Source of the DNA: an uncultured Clostridia bacterium | Lineage (GTDB): Bacteria; Bacillota; Clostridia; Christensenellales; UBA1242 | DNA: 59,757 bases | Direction: 5' to 3' | Assembly: GCA_944376845.1 (NCBI GenBank) | Contig: CALWDZ010000003.1 | Location: forward strand, 1 to 59,757 | In this document: positions 1 to 12,000 of the stretch, in pieces | Layout: the number at the start of each line of letters is the position of its first letter | How positions within the stretch are numbered: the stretch's first letter is position 1 | Position numbers and translations under genes: made by a program | Notes under the pieces: model-generated | Seen by the model: the letters and a program-made list of their open reading frames with translations, nothing else | Told to the model about the DNA's origin: nothing | Databases searched by the model: none

Positions 1-3000
1 CTAACATACACCATAACACAAAGCAGGCTTGACCTAAACATTGGCAATGTCTCAAAAGTTTATGATGGAACAATAATGTTTGACAATGTTTCACTATTCG
101 ATGCAATTCCAGCGGGAGCAGAGCAAGATGAATACCGTGCACCATATGGAGACGATGATATAAGTGTTATAGGTACATATGCACAAAAAGATGTTGGACA
201 AAATATAAAGTTGACCTTTACATTACAGTCTGGTAACCCACTTGTTTTGGCATCATACTATATAAACGACCAAAACTATGTTGGAGAGATAACACAAAAA
301 GATATTACACTTGCTCTTCCAGATACATATGTAACATATTACACAGGCGAAGAAGTTGAAATTAATATTGAAAACTTCAATTATGAACTTGTAAATAATG
401 AAACATTGCAAGGGAATATCATAGTTCCGGTTGCGAATGTTGGTTCTTATAATTTACATGATTATCTTACCAACTTAACATTTGACTTATCTTGTTCAAC
501 ATATGAGGACACAGCATCTCCAATTTCAAACTACAACATTTTGGATGTTACTGGAACTTTGGCGGTTTACCCAGCACAAGTTATTGTTAAAATTTCTGAA
601 ACATCAAAGATATACAATGGAAATGTTCAAGGTATTACGGCAGAATATAGTGCAAAAGAAGGTTTTGGGGCTATTGTAGAAAGTGAGTTATCTTCAGTAA
701 TTTCAATTTCTTATACAAATGAAGGCGGCGAACGCGTAAGCCCTGTAAATGTTGGCACATACAATATAATTATTTCTGTGTCTGAAAATTCAAATTACAG
801 AGTTATAAATGATGCAGGTGATGCAGTAGTAAGTTTTAAGTCTGGGCAAATACTTTTAATAAATAAACGAAATGTCGCCGTCAATGTAAATTATACACAT
901 GCATACAATGGTGAGGTTGCAAATTATACAATTCAGTCTGGTGATATAAGTGACCCAACGCAAAATAACACTGGCGGTTTGGTTGCGGGTCACGCTCTTA
1001 GCGGGTCACTTTTGACAAATGATTCTGCACCAAACAAATATGCAATAAATAACAAGACATCTGACAAACTTGACACATCGTCAGCTGTTTATCCACAAAA
1101 TGTACATATTGTGATAGTTTCATCTTCAAGTGATGTCACCGCAAACTATAATATCATCTACACTGCTACAATACTTATCGTTGCGGATGTACAAAATATT
1201 GATTCTGGGAATATAGATACTATTGAATATTGTGCGGAAGATGTAACAAAGCTTGATACATTTACAGTTAAATTTACATTTGGTGGCGCAGAGTATGAAC
1301 TTGAATACAATGGAAGTATTCAATTTGGTAATGGATATACTGCAACACTTACTGGTCTAGCAAGATACACAGGCGACGGGAGTACAGTAGATACCACAGA
1401 GGCTAAGGACGTTGGACAATATCGAATACTTTTACGTATTACAAACGCCGACGAAGAACTTAGTGTAAGTGATAAAACAATTGACTTCACGATAGTACAA
1501 CGAGCAATCACTGAAATAAACGGTGATTTTGATAAATATTATGATAGCACAAGTGAGGTGATAAATGACTTGTCTTCACCTGATATTTATGAAAGTGATG
1601 TTTCTGGCGTTGAAATTCGTGGATATTATACTCAAAATTCAAGTTATGTATCTGGAGTAGGAACATACGCTATAACATTTATACTTGATGGAGATAGGTC
1701 ACACAACTATAGGATTGCTCTTAGTGATACCATTATGGGTACAATTTCAAGACAGCCTATTATACTTTCACTAATAGATTCTGTGACCGTTTGTTACACT
1801 GGCGAAGAAGTAACACTTGAAATAACTCAGTTTGAAGCATTAAAACAAGATGACCAAGATGTGTCAATTTCTTCAATAATTAGTAGTTTAACTGGTACAA
1901 CCATAGTTGTGACCGAAGTCAATGCTGGTGTGTATAGTTTATCAACACTATTTACACAAAATAGTATTAGAACAAACCTTTTGGGCTCTATTGATATTTT
2001 GGATAACTACGAAATTGTAGGGTACAGTGGTGAGTTGACCATAAAACCTTGCGAAATTGAAGTATCTATTGATAATACAACTACTACCTACAATGCACAA
2101 GGACAAAATGTAAGTTACACATTAAATGCAATAAAAGGCGAAATAGTTGAGGCGGATAGAGATAGCATAATAACCATTTTGTATAATGGAGAAAGCGAAC
2201 TTCCAGTAAACGCTGGACAATATCAAATTATAGCCAAGGTAAGCGATGATTTTACAAATAATTATGTGATTTCAAATGGCGGACAACAAGGTACGCAGTT
2301 TGGCTATGGCACATTTGAAATATTAAAGCGTGAAATTGTAATTGATATTGGTGCGAAACAACTTCCTTACACTGAGTCACAAGTTAGATATGATATTACT
2401 ATAGATGATGTCCACAAAACATCTAATAGTGAAAGTGGGCTTGTCGAATTGCATACAGTAGGCGGATATTATCTTACAAGCCATGCATTAACAACAGATA
2501 ATGGGAAAGAAATAATATATACAATTAAGGGTAATCCATATTTCATTGAATTAAAGAGTTTTGATATTCTTCAGGATAATAAAAGTGTTTTAGATAACTA
2601 CAAACTTGTATCAGAAAGTGGGTCAATACAAATTATTGAAGCCGTTGCGGGGACAATAGATACATCACATCTTGAAAGTTTAGTTTATAGTGCAAAAGAT
2701 TTTGTGAAAACTGGGGATATAAGAATTTCAGTTGAAGTTAGTGGTAAACTTGTGACAATTATTTATGGACAACATCACGACAATGGTAGTTTGACAAACT
2801 TGCGAGATGCAAATCATAATGTTGTCACTCAGGCTATAAACGCAGGGACTTACTATATCGACTTAACCATAAATGGTACAGATACCAAAGATGAGGAATA
2901 TTCATTCACCATTGCACCAAGACAAATAACAAACATAACATATACAAGAGACAAAAATTACGACAGAACATCTACAATTATAGGCAATATTTCATCAACT

Positions 3001-6000
3001 CAAATTTATGAAGAAGATAGAAACAATGTTGTCTTACGTGGTGATTATGTTGACCAAACAGGTACACCTATCTCTACAAAAGGCGAACACAATGTATTGT
3101 TCTCATTCTCGGGCAGTGGCTCTATGGAGTCAAACTATACTCTTCCGGACTTTACACAAAACACTGGTAACATTTTAGCAAGAGATATTTACCTTGAAAT
3201 TTCTGGTGTAGATAATCAATATTATACATCATATTACACTAACCAATCTGTAAGAATTGATATTAGCAATTTCTCAGCATATTTAGATGATACAGACGCT
3301 ATTATTTCAGATTTTAGCAATGTAAGCGGTGAAGTGGTTATAAACTTACTTGATAGTGGTTCTTATGACCTTAGTCAAAATTTTGGTAGCATTAGTTTTG
3401 ATGAACTCACAGCAACAGATGATTATCTTGAAAATTATAACATTGTGGCTGTAAATGGAACTCTTGTAATTCAAAAAGCAGAAGTTGTTGTAACAATCTC
3501 AGATTATGAGAAAGTTTATAATGGTGAAGTACAAACGCCAACATTTACTCCATCAATAAATAACGGACATGGTGCTCTTGCACACGAGAATATACTTTCG
3601 GCTCAGTATAAATTACAAAATTCTGATAGTTATATAAATATGCCAATAAATGCAGGCGAATATGAAATATTACTTTCAATTCAGAGTGCATTTAGTGCAA
3701 ACTACACGCTATACTTTAATGACGAAGTCATTTCAAGTTATACAGCAAATGAGCATTTGGTTATATCTCCAAAAGGTGTAACCATTACTGTTAGACCAGA
3801 AGCATACACATATAGTGGTTCAAATATTGTTTATACAATTCAAACTGCGGATGTCAATGGACTTGTTAGCGGACACACACTTATGGGTACTTTAACAACA
3901 AACGGACACAGAGGCGGAGTTTATGTATTTAATGATGTTTATACAATAGGTGGCGATTACACAAGTGAACAAATCACACCTTCTATTGTAATTACATCTT
4001 CAACAAATGCAGTTACATCAAACTATAGTATCCAAATAGATGCAGAGATAACAATTATTAGTAGTTTAACTAACCTTGATACAAGTGCACTTGACGGACT
4101 TGTTTATGACAAAACCGACAAAGTGGAGAATGGAGAAATTGTACTTTCACTTTTGGTTGATGATGAAGTTAGACAATTTGTGTATGGTAAACAATATGAC
4201 GGCGAAGTGACATTTGGTGCACTTTCTTATACTGGTGAAAGTGTTGAACCAGATGACAGCACTGTTATTTATGCTGGTGAATATACATTTATAGTAACCT
4301 TTAATATAAACGGGGCAACACTTGAACAAAGCGTCACATTTACAGTTGCACAAAAGACTATTAGTCAAACAACATTTGAAACAAATAAAGTTTATGATGC
4401 AACTAATGTTGTCTTAGGTAATATAACAAGTACTGATATAATAAGTGAGGATGATGTTACAATCTCTGGTACTTATGCATCGGTCAATGCAGGTACTCAT
4501 GATATTACATTATCACTAAGCGGAGAAGATGCGTTTAACTATATTTTAAATTCAAATCTAGGGCTTAGTGGTGAAATTACACGAAGAAATATTACACTTA
4601 GCGTTACAAATGCTATTGATTACATCGGAGCAAATCCACAGATTGCACCTGACAACCTAACAGTTGGCGGACGTGGGCTAGTTGCTGGACAAAATATGTC
4701 TGGATATATTGTGCTCTTAAGGACAAATGCTGGAACATATGGTTTTACAATAGCAAATGTTGATTTGTCTAACTTTACAATAGTTAGTGATACATCATTG
4801 GATGTTACATCTAATTATTCAATCACACTAGAGGGACAAGTGCAAATTAAGGCACTAAGTTTGACATTGAGTGTTGGAGATATTAATTTAACTTATGATG
4901 CCCAGATAAAAGACATAAGGCCATTCCTTTCATTTGAAGAATCGCTTTCTGAAAATGTTCTTGCAGAAGCACTTGGTGCAATAACAATTTCTTATAACCA
5001 AACACCATTAAATGCTGGCACTTACGAGGCAACAATTTCATCAAGTTCAAGTAACTTTGTAATTGGCGAAAATAATATAGTTGAGTTTAAAGTTAAAAAA
5101 CGTGATTTACAAATAAATATTGGTGAAATAGAATATGCGTTCAATCCAACAAGTACACACGAAACACAATTTGGCACGGACTATTTAACAGGTCTTGTTG
5201 AAGGTCAGGTTGTAGACGGAAGTTTTGCACTAAGTGAAGCAGGACTTGGAGTGGGAGAGTATACATTTAATGCAAACCCTGGAATTGTAATTGTCAGTCT
5301 TGCAATTTTTGTCAATGGTGAAGATATACTAAGTTTAAACTATAATTTAAGTGAAGAAATGCTTGGAAGCATTACAATAACACCATTTGATTTAACCAGT
5401 TCACAAGTTTGGTTGACGGAAAATCAGTTTACTTACAGAGGTGCAGATATTTCCACTTTGATAACTGTCAATTTCCGTGATGCAAATGGTATAAATAGGC
5501 AAATAACTTCTCAAAATACCACTTATGGTTCGTTTACAATCACAGGTGAACTAAATGAACAAGGCTTACCTGTAAATGTCGGTGATTATGTTGTAAATGT
5601 AACCATTAACAACTATAATTTGGAAAATAGTATACTCCCATTTACAATTACGCCTAGAATTATCGATAACATAAGCTTTGATAATGTAAGAGAATATAAT
5701 GGTGTTTCATATGTCTATTATTATGGCAATAGAAATTTATATTCATCGGATATTTTGTCCTCAGACAACCTAACACTTCACGGATATTTTGTTGACGAGG
5801 AGGACAACTATACAAGTTTAGTAGGAGAACATAGCATTGTATTTGAGTTTACTGAGCCAGATACTTACCCAGCACTTAACTACATTATAGATATAGATGC
5901 GGTGGGCGAAATTTTGGCAAGAGAGGCAACAGTTACAATAACACATCAATTTGCTTATAGTGCAAGTGGAAATTACTTACTTACACATGAAAACAATTCT

Positions 6001-9000
6001 GGTGATTTTACTACAACTGGCTTGCTTCCAAGGGACACTTTATCGGGACAAATTGCACTAAATGGTCTTGCTCGAGTAATAGGTTCTATAACTGAAAATC
6101 AAATAGATATTTCAGGTCTTAGAATACTTGATGATGAAAGTAACGATGTAACAAGCAATTACAATTTGGCAATAGTTTCAAATATTGAAATTGTCAAAGC
6201 ACAAATACATATTTCATTTGACGATTTAGATACTACTTATGAATATAATAATGCTCAAGTTGTAATTACTCCAACATTTAGTTTTGCAAATTCAAGTGAT
6301 GAAGTTTTGTTAGATTATCTAAATGTCTTGTATACTGGTACAAGGTATTCAAGTGCTGACGCACCTAGAAATGTAGGTTCATATACTCTTACATATTCAG
6401 TTGTACCTGATTTAGAAGATTTCTACGAAATTATTTCACAAAACAGTTTTGATTTTGAAATAACCGCATATAATATTGTTTTGAAAGTTGGTGACATACC
6501 TAGTGGTATATTCTATAAACAATATGGAAGCAATGACCCAGAACTAAGATATACCATCACATCAGATTTTGATGAAGATATCACTATTACATTCTCTCGT
6601 GAAAGCGGTGAGAGCATCGGTAAATACGACCTTTATATTGACGAATGGGATAACACAAACTATATAGTTACATTTGCAGAAAACGCTGGTGCTGATTTGT
6701 TTAGAATAACAAAAGCAGGAACATTAAATATAGTTATTTTAGATACGCTAGAAAATAGAGAGATTTTACAAAAAATATATGACAACCAAAATATTGCACC
6801 AGTAGACATTTCTACACTTGACTACGAAGCAGATGGTGAGCAACTAAGCGGAACTATATCTTTCCAAACAGGTGTAAATGTTGGAAATTATGGGCTTGCA
6901 AACAGCCATAACCTTGTAAATGGAAATTATGAAACATTTGCAGTAACATCACTTGTTGATTTTGTGATAAACCAAAAATCCATATCTTTAGAGGTTACTG
7001 GTGGTGATAAAGAATATGACGCATCAAATGCATTCTTTGGCACAATAAATATACTTGATAGTGAAGGTGAGATTCTTGATAGCCAAGTATATCCACTTGT
7101 TGCAAATGCGACATTTACAAGTGTCAATGTATCTAATGACATTGCTCTTGATATTTCATTCAGCGGAGATAATATAACAAATTATGATGTTACAAATTCT
7201 GTTTCTGCAAATATAACAAAGAGAAACGTAACCATAACTCCAGATAACAATCAAACAATTGTATATGGCACTTTAGACTATGTTATAACATATCAAATAA
7301 TTGACAATGGTACGAGTGTATTCACAGGAAATCTTGCGAGTGAGATAAGTGGCGAACTTTATGTTAAAAGTTACGATGCAGGTTCTCAGCCAATACTTTC
7401 AAATCTTACATCAAATAATCTTAATATTACATTTACGCCTGATGTAGTGCTTGAAATAGAGGAAAAAGAACTTACAATCACTTCAAGTGATAATTTCCAA
7501 AAAGTATATGATACAACAAATGAGGTTACTGGCAAACTTACAATTCAGGGACTAATAGAAGGTGATATAGTCGAAGTTACTGCTTATTATGATAGTCCTG
7601 ATGCTGATGATAACAAAACAGTAAAATTTGTACTTTCCGGTGATGATGCTAACAATTATTATGCTGAAGACGTACATGGTGTAATTTTGGAGCGTGGAGT
7701 AACTTTAAATTATGTGTATGTTACTGATTCATTCTCAATGATAAATGAAGATTTACTTCAAAACACTTCAAGACAAAGCGATTCACTTATCTATGGCTCC
7801 GCTATCAAAACAAGCATCGGCACATTGCCAGTACCATCTCATGAAGGTTATACTTTTGACGGTTGGTATTTAGATGAAGACTTTACAATATTAATTACTG
7901 ATGAAACAGTAATTGATGAAAATATTTGGCCAATTGATACAGAAGTGATGACCGCTTATGCTAAATGGACTATTAAACAATTCAATTTAACAGTTCAAAT
8001 TGCAACAAGAGTTGATGGCACATATGTTACAGATGCACAAAACCCTGGTGGTACTCATGACAATATAAATGGACTTTATAATTATGGTGAAGTTGTATCA
8101 CTTACCGACAGGGCAACTGCAAACCATGGTTATACATTTGTTGGTTATTCGCTTGAATTACTTTTAGATGTAGATTCAAACATACTTACAAATGGTATTA
8201 CGATTGGAGCCAATGATATTGTCGTTTATGCTAAATTTGCTCCACTAAGCGTCACAATAACATTAAATAGTAATGGCGGTGTATTTGATACCAATATAGA
8301 AGGATGGACTTTTAATAATACAAATACAATTGCAACGCGTGATGTTGAGTTTAATTCGGAAATTGGTGTTTCTCTTCCAACTGCATCTAGAATTGGTTAC
8401 ACTCAAGATGTTACTTTGTGGAAAGATGTCGATGGCACTACACATCCTATTGATGCAAATACAATAATGGGAGAAGATTATTATCCAGAATGTACCTTCT
8501 TTGTTCATTATACTGCCGATGATTTTGAGTTGGTATTGAATGCAAATGGTGGATACTTTGAAGATGTTGATACTAATTGGACTATAAGTTCAACCGATAG
8601 TCAAGGGCGTGCAACTATAATAACCAAAACAGTTATATATGATAGTCCTGTTGGGACAATACTTATTCCAAAACGCGACGGATATGAATTTGGGTCTTGG
8701 AGCATTGATAATTTTGATAAAAACTATATTTGGCAAAGCATAAACCAAGGTGAAATCACTGCAAATTGGACAGAAATGGAATTTGACATTGAAATTACTG
8801 CAGAACATGGTATTGTAGAATATAGGGTAGTTAATTCTTCACTTTTGGAAGTTGAAACTGGTAGAGTTGACAACACTACCGAAGTTATAACTGTAAAAAC
8901 CACAGATAGACTTATTTTAACAGCAACAAATGATGCGGGTTATTCATTTACTTCTTGGAATAGTGACAAGCAAGATATAGATGGGTTAATTACATCACAG

Positions 9001-12000
9001 GTTAGCACGAGGACTGAGTTTATAATGGACTATTTCGTTGAGGCTGTGTTTGAACCTAATGATAACACCATTACAATTGTTGTAAATAATCCAAACAGAG
9101 GTAGTGCAAGTGCTGGAGAAAATTCAACATCTCCAGAAGATGATAGTTTTGAGATTGTTGTAAAAACTGGTCAAACTCTTGACATATTGGCAACCACTAA
9201 TGAAGGTTATACAATTGCTGATTGGCAAGTAAGTGGTGCTGGTGATGTTGTATACAGTTTAAGTGGAACAAGTACAGATAGCGAAAGAACATTAAGCGAC
9301 TTTGTAAGCGACCTTACCGTTACTGTTTACTTTGCACCAAGTGGCAATGATTTAACAATTCAGGCGGATGCTACAAAGGGAACAATTCATTACAACAACA
9401 ATGGTCAAGAGATAGTCACAAGCGGAAGTTACACTGCAAGGAATGTGTTGACAGAGTCTACATTTGAATTTGATATAAATGCACTTCATGGTTATAAGAT
9501 AGACCTTGATTTAAGTAATTGGCTATTTGATACAACATCTTTAAATAAAGGTTTAATACAAGTTGAAAGTGATGACGGCGGTTACACTGCACACATTACT
9601 TTCACTGGCTTTACATCAAGTGGAACAATAATTGTGCCATTTGTAAATGACGAATTTGAAGTAAATATTGATGTTGTGTTAAAAGATGATAGCACCTTCA
9701 CTCAATATGATGTAGAAGACATACTTTCAGTTCAAAATGGTGACAATCTTACATTACTTTCAAGTGGTCAAAGTTTTGCCGGTGAGTACTTATCTCAAGT
9801 TATTTTAGGTGCAGAGGATGTGATAGAAGGATATAACTTCTTAACATATTCTATATCTTCTACAAGAATAGAATCAATTTCATCGAATACAGGCTTTGTT
9901 GGTTATACAGAAGACGGTGATGTTATTTATAGCATTGTAGATGATTTGATACTTTACCTTGTTTATGAAATTGAAAAGTTTGATGTTACCTTTGTTGTAA
10001 ATGATCAAACAATGGGGTCACTATCATACGGGGCGGACGGAAATATTACATATATTCGTACAATTCCTGTTAAATATGGATATGATTCTTCCGCCGTCAC
10101 GGCAGTTGCGGGTGAATATTTTGAATTTGAAAAATGGGTTAGAGTTGAATATGTCGATGGCGAATATGTGCCATATCTAGTAAATGGTCAACCTGTTGAA
10201 TATACAGATGCTACACTAGTTGTACAAAATGTAACAGAAAATTGTGCTTATATGGCAATGTTTACAGGAATTCCAGTATCATTTAGTGTATCACTTGTAC
10301 TTCCAGAGGAAGATGTGTTTACTGATGAGGAAATTGACTTTGCAGGGCTTAGTATTTTGGGCGAAAACACAAATACAAGCATAACAAGCACTCAAAGAGA
10401 TGGTAATACCATAACTTATATAATCTCAACCATCACTGGTGAAGATATTGACCTTTCTATCGCTTGTGCTGAAGGTTATGAGTACGAAGGTATACTCACA
10501 ATGGACCCAAGGATATTGTTTAGCATTATAAAATCTGATTCTGATATTACATTCTCACTTGAAAACTTATATCTTTCAACGATAATAGAGTTAAGTATTC
10601 GTGCAAAAGTATATGAAATAGCATTTAATCTAGTTGGTTCAGCAGACGGAGCGGAAATATATCCACTTTCAAATATAGAGGGTATTGTAGGGTACGAGTA
10701 TTCATTTGATAGAAATTCATTGATATTCAGAGCCAAAACTGGATGTGATGTTCAAAGTTTACTTTATGTACTAAATGGTTATAAACTTGTTGACAACTCT
10801 TATTTTGAAACATTTAGTGAAGTAGGATATAGTGAATCATCATTTAGTGCATCGTACCTAGGTACACTTTCTGATGTAAGTGGGGACATTGAGATTGATG
10901 TTGAAATCGAGCCTAATGTTTATAGTGTAACATTCGACCTTGCGTATGATGTTGAAGGTAATAGAACGCTAACAAGTGTTGTATCTCATGGTCAAACCAT
11001 ATTTGTACCAGAACTTTCTTCAGATTTTATAAGCCCAACACGTTATGCATATAGATTTATTGGTTATACGACAATTGATTTAACATCGCCTGATGCTGTT
11101 GCAGGAACATATTATTACTTTGATGAGGGTGGAATTTATAGTTATGTTCTTCAAAACAATACTCTCACAAAGGTTTATGGATTCCGTGGAGCAGAAAATG
11201 CAACTCCATCAATTACCAGTGGCATTGATTATGATGTAACTTTGTATGCTTCATGGGAAGAAATCTCATATGAAGTGGAACTTGTCTTTGTGCCAGGTTT
11301 TGCACTTGACCAAACAAGTCTAAACTACAATGAAATATTCCCAAATAGTGCTGGTAGAGGAGAAATATCTGAAGATGGAACAACTGTAGGCATAGAGTAC
11401 ACACCAGGTTCAGACGTTATTATATATGCTCCAAGTGGATTTGACGGATATTCCTATTATGGTTGGTCATATACCGAAGGCATAACTTCAAAAACTGATA
11501 CAAACTTGTCAACTGGCGTATGTGAATTTAATATGGGCGAAGAAAATATTGTAATTTACTTGTACTATGGCATGGATGTTACAACTTCGGCATCCGCTGG
11601 CGGTAGTGCTGAGGCTTCATCGGATATTGCACTTTACGGAGAAACAATTACGATAAGTGCTACAAGTGAATATGGCTACTATTTTGACCATTGGCTTGAA
11701 AACTCAAGTGAAATACAAAATTCTCAAGCGACAATGAATGTTGAAATAATTGCTCCTACAAATTTTGTTGCTATGTTTGTTGGTGAAAGGATAAAAGTCA
11801 ATTTAAATCAAGTTGATAATGCAACACTAAGTATCACAGGCACAACAGGAACGGCAAACGAGTACAGAATTGGAGATACTATCACACTTACTATATCAGA
11901 TATAACCTATGGCTATGAACATAGAGGTTGGGTAAGTGGTGGCTACAGTGGAACGATAAGGACAGTTGATAGTAATAATTTCACTTACACAATAGTTCCA

